From: Variovorax sp. CF079
Lineage (GTDB): Bacteria > Pseudomonadota > Gammaproteobacteria > Burkholderiales > Burkholderiaceae_C
DNA: 64,000 nt
NCBI RefSeq assembly: GCF_900101545.1
Contig: NZ_FMZU01000009.1
Coordinates: forward strand, 62,001 to 126,000
Direction of reading: 5' to 3'
In this document: positions 30,408 to 40,680 of the stretch, piece by piece
Position numbering within the stretch: the first letter of the stretch is position 1
Layout: each line of letters starts with the position of its first letter
Position numbers and translations under genes: made by a program
The notes under the pieces: generated by a model
Databases searched by the model: none
Told to the model about the DNA's origin: nothing
The model's input: only the letters and a program-made list of their open reading frames with translations

Positions 30408-30991
30408 GCGATCTGGACACCCAGCGCGTGATCGCCCGGCTCGTTCCCGAGGGCTCGCGAGTGCTCGACCTCGGCTGCGGCGACGGCGCGCTGCTCGACC
30501 TGCTGCAGCGCGAACGCGGCTGCAGCGGCTACGGCGTGGAGATCGCCGACGGCAACGTGCTGCAATGCATACGGCACGGCGTCGACGTGATCCAGCTCAA
30601 CCTCGACGAAGGCCTCGCGATGTTCGACGACGCCTCCTTCGACGTCGTGCTCCAGATCGATACGCTGCAACACCTTCGCAATGCCGAAGTGATGCTGCGC
30701 GAAACCGCGCGCGTCGGCCGCATCGGTATCGTCGCCTTCCCCAACTTCGCGCACTGGCCGAACCGCATCAGCATCGCCCGCGGCCGCATGCCGGTCACGC
30801 GACGCCTGCCCTACCAGTGGTACGACACGCCCAACATCCGCGTCGGTACCTTCAAGGATTTCGAGGTGCTCGCGCGCAAGAACCGGCTGCGGGTGCTCGA
30901 TGCCTTTGGCCTGCAGGAGGGCGCCGAGGTGCGCTGGCTGCCGAATGCGCGCGCCAGCACGGCGGTCTTCAAGTTCGAACGCGAACGCTAG
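30404..30991 (+). CDS. metW: Methionine biosynthesis protein MetW
   Basis: 195 residues with a class I SAM-methyltransferase-like fold: VLDLGCGDGALLDLLQ (about residues 20-35), GYGVEIADGNVLQCI, IQLNLDEGLAMFDDASFD and IVAFPNFAHWPNR. MetW is nearly always the partner of MetX and is needed for full MetX activity in species studied. ATG 30404 has GGAGG 8 bp upstream. Same operon as metX, therefore under the SAM-II element. Confidence 0.94.
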   Translation: MSDLDTQRVIARLVPEGSRVLDLGCGDGALLDLLQRERGCSGYGVEIADGNVLQCIRHGVDVIQLNLDEGLAMFDDASFDVVLQIDTLQHLRNAEVMLRETARVGRIGIVAFPNFAHWPNRISIARGRMPVTRRLPYQWYDTPNIRVGTFKDFEVLARKNRLRVLDAFGLQEGAEVRWLPNARASTAVFKFERER

Positions 30992-31001
30992 CGGGCGAAC
31001 G

Positions 31002-31598
31002 ATGCCCTTCACGCTCGCCGCGCCGCAGCACAGCGAGCTGCTCGTCAAGAAGAGCCGCTTCATCGGCTGCGTCCAGCCGGTCGCCGATCGTGCCGCGGCG
31101 CAGGCGGTCGTCGATGCACTGCGCAGCGCGCATCCCGGCGCGACCCATGTTTGCTGGGCACTGATGGCCGGAGGGCAATCCGCGGCCAACGACGACGGCG
31201 AGCCCGGTGGCACCGCCGGCCGGCCGATGCTGGAAGTGCTGCGACATCACGAACTCGAAGGTGTGCTCGCAACGGTCGTTCGCTACTTCGGCGGCATCAA
31301 GCTCGGCGCGGGTGGGCTGGTGCGTGCCTACACCGACAGCATCGCGCAGGCGCTCGCCGGTGCAGTGCTGGTGCCGCTGGTGCGCCAGTGCGGCTTGCAG
31401 TGCGCCGTGCCGTACGCGCTCGAAGGCGCGCTGCGCCGCGAGATCGCGGCGGCCGGCGCCACGCTGGTCGAAGTTCGCCACGACAGCATGGTGCACTTCT
31501 CGCTCACGCTGCCCGAGCCCCGAGCCGCCGGCTTCATCGCCAGGGTCGACGATGCTGCGCAAGGGCGCGCCGTCTGGCAGCGGGCGATCACGCCATAG
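31002..31598 (+). CDS. YigZ/IMPACT family protein
   Basis: 198 residues. The N-terminal IMPACT domain shows HSELLVKKSRFIGCVQPV, HPGATHVCWAL, NDDGEPGGTAGRPMLEVL and VVRYFGGIKLGAGGLVRAY, all diagnostic of UPF0029/YigZ; a shorter C-terminal ferredoxin-like domain follows. Eukaryotic IMPACT modulates Gcn2 signalling; the bacterial role is unsettled. ATG 31002 lies 10 bp after the metW stop, so it probably belongs to the metX-metW transcript. Confidence 0.92.
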   Translation: MPFTLAAPQHSELLVKKSRFIGCVQPVADRAAAQAVVDALRSAHPGATHVCWALMAGGQSAANDDGEPGGTAGRPMLEVLRHHELEGVLATVVRYFGGIKLGAGGLVRAYTDSIAQALAGAVLVPLVRQCGLQCAVPYALEGALRREIAAAGATLVEVRHDSMVHFSLTLPEPRAAGFIARVDDAAQGRAVWQRAITP

Positions 31599-31849
31599 AA
31601 GTTCGTCGCGCGAGGATGACGACCGTCACGCTCGTGACAATCACGGCGATCAAGATCAGGTCGAACAGCCCTCCTGCGCGCGATTCAGAGGTCTAAAGTG
31701 AGGAGCGCTGACATTGTTGACGCGCCCTTCACGCAGACGAAAGTTCCCAACGACGCGTGTTCGAGACGTATTCAGTTACGCTTCTTGCGCAATGAAGTGC
31801 GAAGCGCCGTAAGCGCCTTCTTACGATAGCCCTTTTGAGGAGCTCCCCA

Positions 31850-32383
31850 TTGGCCACACAGTCCCCCTTCTTCGGCAAGCGTGATCGCGACGCCGACTCC
31901 CTCCCCTCCCGTCCCGCGCCGCTGATGGGTTCCGGCACCAACCTTTCGGGCACCCCGGTCAATCCTTCGAACCTGTCGGCCCAAGCGGCCAATGCGGCAG
32001 CGAGCACCGCCAAGGAAGGCGGCAGCAAGCTCACCGTCGGCCCCAACATCAAGCTCAAGGGTGTCGAGATCACCGACTGCGACACGCTCGTGGTCGAAGG
32101 CCTGGTCGAAGCGACGATGGATTCGCGTGTCATGCAGATCGCCGAACAAGGCGCGTTCAAGGGCTCGGCCGAAATCGACATCGCCGAGATTCGCGGCCTC
32201 TTCGACGGCAATCTCACCGTGCGCGAAAAGCTCGTCATCCACTCCACCGGCAAGGTCACCGGCAAGATCCGCTACGGCAAGATCGTGGTCGAAGAAGGCG
32301 GCCAGCTGTCCGGCGAGATCAGCTTCGGCGCATCCGCCGGCAGCAGCAGCAGTGCCAAGCCGGCACTGCAAGCCGCCGCCTGA
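31850..32383 (+). CDS. Bactofilin family cytoskeletal protein
   Basis: 177 residues. A disordered N-terminus (Ser/Pro/Asn-rich, about 1-58) and C-terminus flank the bactofilin beta-helix: TVGPNIKLKGVEITDCDTL then VVEGLVEATMDSRVM, GAFKGSAEIDIAEIRGLFDG and GKVTGKIRYGKIVVEEGGQL. Bactofilins polymerise at the inner membrane and scaffold wall or shape enzymes. TTG 31850 is chosen because GAGGAG lies 7-8 bp upstream; a TTG at 31835 overlaps that site. Upstream, 31599-31849 has no clear gene except a possible small membrane ORF on the minus strand. Confidence 0.88.
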   Translation: MATQSPFFGKRDRDADSLPSRPAPLMGSGTNLSGTPVNPSNLSAQAANAAASTAKEGGSKLTVGPNIKLKGVEITDCDTLVVEGLVEATMDSRVMQIAEQGAFKGSAEIDIAEIRGLFDGNLTVREKLVIHSTGKVTGKIRYGKIVVEEGGQLSGEISFGASAGSSSSAKPALQAAA

Positions 32384-32395
32384 CGCGACTTCAGT

Positions 32396-33202
32396 TCAGC
32401 CCAGGCGCTGAATCAAGGCACCTGCTGCGGCCGGTGCCTTTTCTTTTGCGCCGTTGATGAAGTAGATGAACACGTCGCGCGCCGCGGCAGCCTTCGGCGC
32501 GGCCTTCTCGACGCGCGGCAACGCAGCCGGCGAACCGCCCTCGGCCCAGATCTTGGCTGCCTCGGCCCATGCATCGAGCGCCTTCGGCGCGTAGCCGCTT
32601 TTCAGTTTGGCGTCGCTCATCATCAGCCGCGCATAGACGAACTCGCCGGTCAGGTCGGCGAAGGACGGAAACTTGTCGGCGTCGGTGAAGACCGACGCGG
32701 CCTCGTACTTGCGCGCGAGCGCCAGGTACTCCGGCGTCATGAAACTCTCGTGCCGGACATCGAGCACGTGGTGCAGCGTGCGGCTGCCCTCCTTCTTCGG
32801 AAGCAGCGCGAGAAAGCCCTCGAAATCCTCCGCATCGAAAGCCTTGGTGGGCATGAACTGCCAGACGATCGGCCCCAGCTTGTTGCCCAGTTCGGCAATG
32901 CCGCTCTCGACGAAACGCGCGATCGACTCGCCGGCTGCCGACAGCTGCTTGCGGTTGGTCGCGAAGCGCGATGCCTTGAGCGAGAACATGAAATCGTCGG
33001 GCGTCTCGTCATGCCACTTCTTGAAGGTCGGCGGCTTGAAGCTGCTGTAGTAGGTGCCGTTGACTTCGATCGCCGTGAGCTGCCGGCTGGCGTAGCTCAA
33101 CTCCTGGCTCTGGGGCAGCCCGGCGGGATAGAAATTGTTGCGCCAGGGCTCGTAGGTCCAACCTCCGATGCCGACGCGGATGCGCTTGTTCGTACTGCTC
33201 AA
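32396..33202 (-). CDS. DUF72 (YecE-like) protein
   Basis: 268 residues. Blocks typical of DUF72: IRVGIGGWTYEPWRNNFYP, LTAIEVNGTYYSSFKPPTF, FSLKASRFATN, PIVWQFMP and HVLDVRHESF; the fold is a TIM-barrel-like one with unknown activity. TTG 33202 is preceded by AAAGGCGAG; GTG 33229 nine codons upstream is an alternative with a weaker site. The last codons contain the terminator hairpin of the convergent bactofilin gene. No partner genes are evident. Confidence 0.85.
   Translation of the reverse strand: MSSTNKRIRVGIGGWTYEPWRNNFYPAGLPQSQELSYASRQLTAIEVNGTYYSSFKPPTFKKWHDETPDDFMFSLKASRFATNRKQLSAAGESIARFVESGIAELGNKLGPIVWQFMPTKAFDAEDFEGFLALLPKKEGSRTLHHVLDVRHESFMTPEYLALARKYEAASVFTDADKFPSFADLTGEFVYARLMMSDAKLKSGYAPKALDAWAEAAKIWAEGGSPAALPRVEKAAPKAAAARDVFIYFINGAKEKAPAAAGALIQRLG
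32415..32447 (+). terminator. Terminator of the bactofilin gene inside the DUF72 coding end
   Basis: AAGGCACC (32415-32422), 10-nt loop, GGTGCCTT (32433-32440), then TTCTTTT. It lies within the last codons of the convergent gene. Confidence 0.7.
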
Positions 33203-33320
33203 GATCTCGCCTTTCGAAAAAGCTGCCACTCTGAAGCAGCGGCGAGATTAGCCCAAGGCCTGCGGGTTTGGCGAGCTGCGCCCATAATTCGCCACGCCCC
33301 TTCTCACACGCGGAGACCCC

Positions 33321-34810
<1,490 letters not shown>

Positions 34811-34814
<4 letters not shown>

Positions 34815-35662
34815 AGTCGCAGCCCACGCAGAACAGCACGCTGCGCACGCCGGACGGCGAAACGTTGGCCGTCCACGAGTGGCCGCTGCCCTCCGACCTT
34901 CCTGCAAAGGCCATCGTCCTGCTGGTGCACGGCATCGGTGAGCATGCGGGCCGTTACCGGCGCGTGGCCGAGCGGCTCAACGACTGGGGCTTCGCGGCGC
35001 GTGCCGCCGACCACCACGGCCACGGCGCATCGAGCGGTCCACGCGGCGGCTTGCCCAGCGTGATGCGGCTGGTCGACGATCTCGCGCTCGTGGTCGACGA
35101 CACGCGGCGCAGCCATCCCGGCCTGCCGCTGGTGCTGCTGGGCCATAGCCTCGGTGGATTGGTCGCCGCAAGCTTCGTGGCGCGGGCGGTCCGCAAGGTC
35201 GATGCGCTGGTGCTTTCATCGCCGGGGCTGGATCCGGGCCTCGGCGCGTTCCAGAAATTCCTGATCGCGCTGCTGTCGCGCGTGGCGCCCGATCTGCGCG
35301 TGGGCAACGGGCTCGACGACCACTACCTCTCGCACGACCCGGCCGTGGTGCAGGCCTACCGCGGCGATCCGCTGTGCCACGATCGCATCGGCGCCCGGCT
35401 CGCACGCTTTCTGGCCGACGAAGGTACGGTCGTTCAGGCGGCCGCGCCGCAATGGCAGGTGCCGACGCTCCTGATCTACGCGGGCGACGATCGCCTCGTG
35501 AAGCCTGCGGCCAGCCGCGCCTTCGCGGCCGCCGCGCCGGCTTCGGTGCTCAGCGCCACCTGCTTTCCGGCGCTCTATCACGAGATCTTCAACGAGCGCG
35601 ATGCGACGCCGGTGTTCGAGACGCTGGAGCGCTGGCTCGGCGAGCGCTTCCCGTCTGCCTAG
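34811..35662 (+). CDS. Alpha/beta hydrolase, monoacylglycerol lipase-like
   Basis: 283 residues of the lysophospholipase / serine aminopeptidase S33 type: LLVHGIGEHAGRYRRVAERL, DHHGHGASSGPRG, nucleophile elbow LLGHSLGGLVA, the Asp in IYAGDDRLVKP, and the His in FPALYHEIFNE. It hydrolyses an ester, likely monoacylglycerol or lysophospholipid. TTG 34811 overlaps the peptidase stop (TTGA); no better start exists before the fold begins. It overlaps the convergent MFS gene by 4 bp. Confidence 0.87.
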
Positions 35663-36837
35663 ACGGTCGCCGCCGCTGCTGTACTCCGCTGTCGACGTGC
35701 AAGCCACAGCAGCGCCGCACCCGTCAGCACCACCGGCACCAGCGAGCCGAAGTTCAGCAGCCGCCAGCCTTGCGTGGTGACCAGCACGCCCGAGGCGAAG
35801 GAGCTCAGTGCCAGCGTCGCGAATATGCAGAAGTTGAGTGCGCCTTGGGCGCGGTCCTTTTCTTCGGCCGTGTAGGCCGACAGGGACAGCGTCGTGCTTC
35901 CGGTGAAGAGGAAGTTCCAGCCCACGCCGAGCATGAACAGCGCGATCAGGAACTGATGCAGATCCACGCCAGAGAGTGCCACTGCGATGCAGCCGAGGTT
36001 GAGCGCGAGTCCCACGCCCATCACGGGCAGCGCGCCGAAGCGGCGGATCAGGTGGCCGGTGAAGAAGCCCGGCGCGAACATGCCGATCACGTGCCATTCG
36101 AGCACCAGCGCGATGTCGCCGAAGGGCAGGCTGCAGATCTGCATCGCGATCGGCGTCGCGGCCATCAGCAGGTTCATGACGCCGAAGCCGAGCGCACCCG
36201 ACACCGCCGCGACGATGAACACCGGCTGGCGCGCGATCTCGGCCAGCGAGCGGCCGCCGGTGGTCGTTCTCTTGGGCGGCGGAGCGGCAAAGTCGATGAA
36301 GTGCATCAGGCCCATCGCGAGCAGCGCCACCGCTGCGAGCGCGAGATAGGCGCCCGCGAAGGGCACGGGGAACCAGTCGCGCGTGACGGCGGCGAGGTTC
36401 GGGCCCGCCACGGCGCCGAGCAGCCCGCCTGCCATCACCAGCGAGACCGCCTTTTCGCGCCCGTCAGGAGCGGCCAATTCGGCGGCGGCAAAACGGTAGA
36501 GGCTGGCGTTCGCGTTGTAGTAGCCGGCCACCACCGTGGCGAAGCACAGCAACCAGAAGTCTTTCCAGACCGCGGCTTGCGCGCACAGCAGAGCCGAGCC
36601 CAGCGCCACCGCAAGGCCGATCTGGAACGAGTGGCGCCGCCCGAAGCGCTGCTGCGTGCGCGCCACCAGGCCGGTAGCGAGTGCGCCGCCGACCACGTAG
36701 CCCATCACGGGCAGCGTGGCCATCCAGCCGCGCGGTGCGAGCGCCAGGCCCACGAGGCCGTTGATCGCGATGAAGGTGACGTTGTTGGTCAGGAACAAGC
36801 CCTGGCAAACGGCGAGCAGCCAGAGATTGCGCTTCAT
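35659..36837 (-). CDS. MFS transporter
   Basis: 392 residues with 12 predicted transmembrane helices. The motif-A-like loop GLVARTQQRFGRRHSF between helices 2 and 3 and the long central loop (FAAPPPKRTTTGGRSLAEIAR) between helices 6 and 7 are typical of the major facilitator superfamily. Substrate not deducible. ATG 36837; the yidB gene ends 10 bp upstream on the same strand, which suggests cotranscription. Confidence 0.88.
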   Translation of the reverse strand: MKRNLWLLAVCQGLFLTNNVTFIAINGLVGLALAPRGWMATLPVMGYVVGGALATGLVARTQQRFGRRHSFQIGLAVALGSALLCAQAAVWKDFWLLCFATVVAGYYNANASLYRFAAAELAAPDGREKAVSLVMAGGLLGAVAGPNLAAVTRDWFPVPFAGAYLALAAVALLAMGLMHFIDFAAPPPKRTTTGGRSLAEIARQPVFIVAAVSGALGFGVMNLLMAATPIAMQICSLPFGDIALVLEWHVIGMFAPGFFTGHLIRRFGALPVMGVGLALNLGCIAVALSGVDLHQFLIALFMLGVGWNFLFTGSTTLSLSAYTAEEKDRAQGALNFCIFATLALSSFASGVLVTTQGWRLLNFGSLVPVVLTGAALLWLARRQRSTAAAATV

Positions 36838-36847
36838 CGAGACCTGT

Positions 36848-37318
36848 TCAACCCTTCTGCAGCAGGCCGCTCAACGAGGACAGCAGGTCGTCCTGGTTGC
36901 CCAGGCCCTCGGCCGGCACCTGGCCCTTGGGCGTGAGCTGATCGATCAGCGTGGGCAGCAGCGTGGCCAGCATCGGCAGCAGCGTCGCCGCGTTGATGCC
37001 GAGCTTTTGCGCGATGCTCGAGATCACGTCGCTGCCCAGCACGTCCTGCAGCTGCCCGCCCGAGATCGGTGCGTTCTCGCCCTTGCCGACCCAGGAGCCG
37101 ATCACGTCGCCCATGCCGGCCTGCTCGAACTTCGAGACCAGGCCGCCCAGACCGCCCTGCTCGCCATTGTTGGCGAGCAGCCCGCCGAGCGCACCCGCGA
37201 GGCCGCCGAGATCACCGAGTCCGCCGCCCATGCCGCCGCGGCTGCCTATGCTGCCGTCCTGGGCCTGTGGCTGTGCACCGCCGAGCACCTGTCCGAGTAC
37301 CGAATCGAGCAATCCCAT
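36848..37318 (-). CDS. YidB family (DUF937) protein
   Basis: 156 residues. Family blocks: MGLLDSVLGQVLGG at the start, a Gly/Leu-rich middle (GGLGDLGGLAGALGGLLANN), WVGKGENAPISGGQLQDVLG and LLPMLATLLPTLIDQLTPKG. Function is unknown; homologues are small soluble proteins. ATG 37318 is preferred over the frame's extension to 37369. Cotranscription with the MFS gene is likely from the short gap. Confidence 0.88.
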   Translation of the reverse strand: MGLLDSVLGQVLGGAQPQAQDGSIGSRGGMGGGLGDLGGLAGALGGLLANNGEQGGLGGLVSKFEQAGMGDVIGSWVGKGENAPISGGQLQDVLGSDVISSIAQKLGINAATLLPMLATLLPTLIDQLTPKGQVPAEGLGNQDDLLSSLSGLLQKG

Positions 37319-37349
37319 GGTGGGCTCCTGAAGTAATGGGGGAGATGGC

Positions 37350-38708
37350 CTACTTCGACCGCGGCGCACGCTTCGGCAGCAGGGGCTCGCTCACGCCTTG
37401 CACGCCGACCAGCCCCAGCACGGTCGCCAGGGAATTCTGCGCGCCCTTCCACCCGTCTGTCATGTCGATCCATTCGGAGAGCGCGTGAAAGCCGCCGGTC
37501 TTGCCGCCGCCGCCGATGATGATGGCCGGAATGCCGAGCGACATCGGCACGTTGGCGTCGGTGCTGGCACCGGTCAGCAAGGTCTTGTGGCCGAAGGCGC
37601 TGTTCGAACGGACGGCCGCCTCGACGATCGGCGAATCCGAAGGCGTGCGCCCGCCCGGCCGATCGCCGATCAGCTTGTTGGACACGGCGAGCGTCGTCAC
37701 ATTCCAACGCTTGTTTTCCTCCGCCACCGCTTCCTCGATCGCGGCCAGCACCTTCTTCTCGGTGTCGAGCAGCGCGCCCATCTCGTCGGAGCGGATGTCG
37801 ACCGCCATGCGCGCGTCGGGTGCAATGGTGTTGACCGACGTCCCGCCGCCGACGGTGCCGACGGTGAAGGTGGTCTTCGGAAAGCTGGGCGTCTTGATCT
37901 CGGCGATCTTGGCGATCGCGCGGCCCATGCCGTGGATCGCGCTGGGCACCTGGCCGAAGGCGGCATAGCTGTGGCCGCCGGGTCCCTTGAAACTCACTTC
38001 GTAGCGATGACTGGCGGTGCCGAGGACCAGCACGGTGCCGTCGGGCGCGGGCTCCACGCCCACCATGCCGTCGATGTCGAGGTGGTCGCGGAAGATGGCC
38101 TTCATGCCGCGCAAGTTGCCCAGCTCCTCTTCGCCGACGTTGCCGACGAAGAGCAGGTCGCCCACGGTCTGCACCTTGTTGTCGTTGAGCACCTTGAGCC
38201 ACGACAGGAGCACCGCGAGGCCGCGCGTGTCGTCCGAGATGCCGGGCGCGTGGAGCTTGCCGTCGCGCTCCTTCACCTTGACGTCGGTGCCGGCGGGAAA
38301 GACCGTGTCGAGGTGGGCCGAGACCAGCAGCTTCGGTCCGTTGCCCGTGCCCTTGCGCAGGCCCACCACATTGCCCTCGCTGTCGATGCGCGCATCCGCG
38401 AGCCCCAGCGCCTTCATGCGGGCGAGAAAGGCCTCGGCGCGCTTCTGCTCCTTGAAGGGCGGCGCTTCGATTTCGGTGAGCAGCTTGAGGTCCTCGATCG
38501 AACGCTCGTGGTCGGCCTTGACCGCATCGAGCAGCTGCTTGACAGCGGGCGCGGCCAGGAGTTGCGCATAGGCCTGGTCGACGGCCGGCTTCACCTGCGT
38601 GGGCGTCGGCGCCACGGCCGTGCCTTGCGCATGGACGGCGCCGGCGGCGCAAAGGGCGGCAAGCAGAACGGGCGCGAGGCGCGACGGAACGGAATGGAGG
38701 GAAGACAT
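37350..38708 (-). CDS. Secreted M20 family peptidase
   Basis: 452 residues with a signal peptide (LAPVLLAALCAAGAVHAQG), so periplasmic. Blocks: LLVSAHLDTVFPAGTD (first His/Asp), GISDDTRGLAVLLSW (bridging Asp), FVGNVGEEELGNLRG (catalytic Glu), and GASTDANVPMSLGIPAI for the C-terminal ligands, with a dimerisation lid that has GGHSYAAFG. It resembles peptidase T-like/ArgE-type aminopeptidases. ATG 38708. Distinct from the cytoplasmic M20 enzyme at 33321; the two differ in lid and metal-site wording, so they are not recent duplicates. Confidence 0.9.
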   Translation of the reverse strand: MSSLHSVPSRLAPVLLAALCAAGAVHAQGTAVAPTPTQVKPAVDQAYAQLLAAPAVKQLLDAVKADHERSIEDLKLLTEIEAPPFKEQKRAEAFLARMKALGLADARIDSEGNVVGLRKGTGNGPKLLVSAHLDTVFPAGTDVKVKERDGKLHAPGISDDTRGLAVLLSWLKVLNDNKVQTVGDLLFVGNVGEEELGNLRGMKAIFRDHLDIDGMVGVEPAPDGTVLVLGTASHRYEVSFKGPGGHSYAAFGQVPSAIHGMGRAIAKIAEIKTPSFPKTTFTVGTVGGGTSVNTIAPDARMAVDIRSDEMGALLDTEKKVLAAIEEAVAEENKRWNVTTLAVSNKLIGDRPGGRTPSDSPIVEAAVRSNSAFGHKTLLTGASTDANVPMSLGIPAIIIGGGGKTGGFHALSEWIDMTDGWKGAQNSLATVLGLVGVQGVSEPLLPKRAPRSK

Positions 38709-38761
38709 GCGTTGGCGGCCTTGGGCTCGATGGGGTGATGGAGGAAAGGAAGAAATTCTGG

Positions 38762-39496
38762 TCACTGGCCCGCAAGCAATGCAAGCGCCGCGAGGGCCGC
38801 GGTTTCGGCGCGCAGCACGCGCGGCCCGAGCGTGAGCGGTGCGAAGCCGCGCGCGATCGCATCCTGCTCCTCGGCGGCGCTCAGGCCGCCCTCGGGGCCG
38901 CTCAGAACGCAGGCGCGGCGAAGCGCGGTGACCGACGTCCGCTCGCGGATCTCGCGCATGTCGCAGGTGCCCTCGGCCAGGCTCAGGACGAAGCGCTCCG
39001 CATCGTCGATCGGCGGCATGTCGATCCAGCCGGCCAGGGCGCGCACCGGGTGGATCAGCGGCAACCGGTTGCGGCCGCATTGTTCGCAGGCGGCGATGGC
39101 GATCGCCTCCCAGTGCGCGCGCTTCTTGTCGGCGCGCTCGCCAGCCAGGCGCAGCACGCCATGGGCGGTCATCAGCGGCTGGATGCTCGCCACGCCGAGT
39201 TCGGTGGCCTTCTCGACCAGCCAGTCCATGCGCTCGTTGGCCGGCATGCCGATCGCCAGGTGCACGGCGCGCGGCGCCTCCCGCTCGACGGCGATGTGAT
39301 TCTCGACCTGGACCGTCACTTCGCTGCGGCCCATGCGCTCCACCGTGGCGGCGTACTCGCCGCCGCTGCCGTCGAACAGCGTCAGCGCATCGCCCGGCTG
39401 CATGCGCAGCACCTGCACGTGGCGTGCGGCGCCGGGCGGCAGCGCCAGCGCGCTGCCGGCGGCCAGGGTCACGGCGCAATGGAAGCGCGGCGTCAC
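38762..39496 (-). CDS. rsmE: 16S rRNA m3U1498 methyltransferase
   Basis: 244 residues of the SPOUT class. N-terminal PUA-like domain (HVQVLRMQPGDALTLFDGSGGEY) is followed by MDWLVEKATELGVASIQPL, AIAACEQCGRNRLPLI and the trefoil-knot SAM site LSGPEGGLSAAEEQ...LGPRVLRAETAALAAL. It methylates U1498 of 16S rRNA. GTG 39496 overlaps the stop of amgK (GTGA), so it is cotranslated with that kinase. Confidence 0.93.
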   Translation of the reverse strand: MTPRFHCAVTLAAGSALALPPGAARHVQVLRMQPGDALTLFDGSGGEYAATVERMGRSEVTVQVENHIAVEREAPRAVHLAIGMPANERMDWLVEKATELGVASIQPLMTAHGVLRLAGERADKKRAHWEAIAIAACEQCGRNRLPLIHPVRALAGWIDMPPIDDAERFVLSLAEGTCDMREIRERTSVTALRRACVLSGPEGGLSAAEEQDAIARGFAPLTLGPRVLRAETAALAALALLAGQ

Positions 39497-40587
39497 ATCC
39501 GCCCGTACGCAAAGCCGGTGGCGGCCTGCGTGCCTTCGACCTCGTCGATCACGCGCAAGAGCGGCGTGAGTTCGCGGTAGCGGCCGGCGGTCGCGCGGAT
39601 GTAGGCGATGAAGCGCGGGGTGTCGGCCAGGTACCTCGGCTTGCCGTCGCGCAGCGTCAGCCGCGCGAAGATGCCGGCGACCTTCAGGTGGCGCTGCAGG
39701 CCCATCCACTCGACTGCGCGGTAGAAGGCGCCGAAGTCCTCGTCGACCGGCAGCCCGGCCTTGCGCGCCTGTTCCCAGTAACGCACCGTGACATCGAGAA
39801 CGAAGTCTTCGTCCCAGCTCAGGAAGGCATCGCGCATCAGGCTCGCGATATCGTAGGTGATCGGGCCATGGACCGCGTCCTGGAAATCCAGCACCCCGAG
39901 CGTGGGGCCGCCGGTGATCATCAGATTGCGCGGCATGAAGTCGCGGTGCACGTAGACGCGCGGCGCGGCCAGGTTGTTCTCGACGATCAGCTTGAAGCTG
40001 CGTTCCAGGCGCTCCTGCAGCTGGCCTTCCACGCGCATGCCGCGGTGCCGCGCGATGTACCACTCCGGAAAGAGCGCCAGCTCGCGCTCCAGCAGCGCCC
40101 GATCGTAGGGCGGCAGCACGCCGGGCCTGGACGCCAGCTGCCAGCGGATCAGCGCATCGATCGCCTGGGCGTAGAGCGGCCGTGCCGCATCCGAATCGGC
40201 CGGGTCGATCACCTCGAGCATGGTCTGCCGGCCGAGGTCGTCGAGCAGCAGGAAGCCCTGGGCCTCTTCCCATTCGAGCACCTGCGGCGCGGTCAGGCCG
40301 GCCGCGCGCATCAGCTTGGCGACGTGCACGAACGGGGCGCTGTTCTCCTGGGCAGGGGGCGCGTCCATCACGATCCGCGTCATCGCGGCGTCGCTGGTGT
40401 CGATCCTGAAGTAGCGCCGGAAGCTCGCATCGGCCGAGGCGAGGCGCACGGTCGCGGGCAACAGCCGATGCCGCTCTGCGATGTGTTCAAGCCATTGCGC
40501 GAAAGCCTTGGCGCGCTCCGGATCGCTCCAGCTGAACGGGTAGGAAGGCGTCGCGGCGCCGCTGGCCGGGGGCGGGGAAGCTGTCAT
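39493..40587 (-). CDS. amgK: Sugar kinase AmgK (aminoglycoside-phosphotransferase family)
   Basis: 364 residues. Kinase blocks: SADASFRRYFRI (nucleotide loop), VYVHRDFMPRNLMI (catalytic loop, Asp and Asn) and VLDFQDAVHGPITYDIASL (metal-binding Asp). In Pseudomonas AmgK phosphorylates MurNAc/GlcNAc at the anomeric position in cell-wall recycling and its gene lies beside lptD-surA with murU; here lptD diverges from it and murU is at 62574-63305. General aminoglycoside resistance is unlikely. ATG 40587; it overlaps rsmE by 4 bp. Confidence 0.85.
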   Translation of the reverse strand: MTASPPPASGAATPSYPFSWSDPERAKAFAQWLEHIAERHRLLPATVRLASADASFRRYFRIDTSDAAMTRIVMDAPPAQENSAPFVHVAKLMRAAGLTAPQVLEWEEAQGFLLLDDLGRQTMLEVIDPADSDAARPLYAQAIDALIRWQLASRPGVLPPYDRALLERELALFPEWYIARHRGMRVEGQLQERLERSFKLIVENNLAAPRVYVHRDFMPRNLMITGGPTLGVLDFQDAVHGPITYDIASLMRDAFLSWDEDFVLDVTVRYWEQARKAGLPVDEDFGAFYRAVEWMGLQRHLKVAGIFARLTLRDGKPRYLADTPRFIAYIRATAGRYRELTPLLRVIDEVEGTQAATGFAYGRM

Positions 40588-40680
40588 GGATAATCGATTC
40601 TACAAATCCGCCCGGCGCGGACCTCCGCAACCCGCCAGCCGCTGGCGCCAATTCCCCGAAGACCTCTCCGTTCCGTACCG

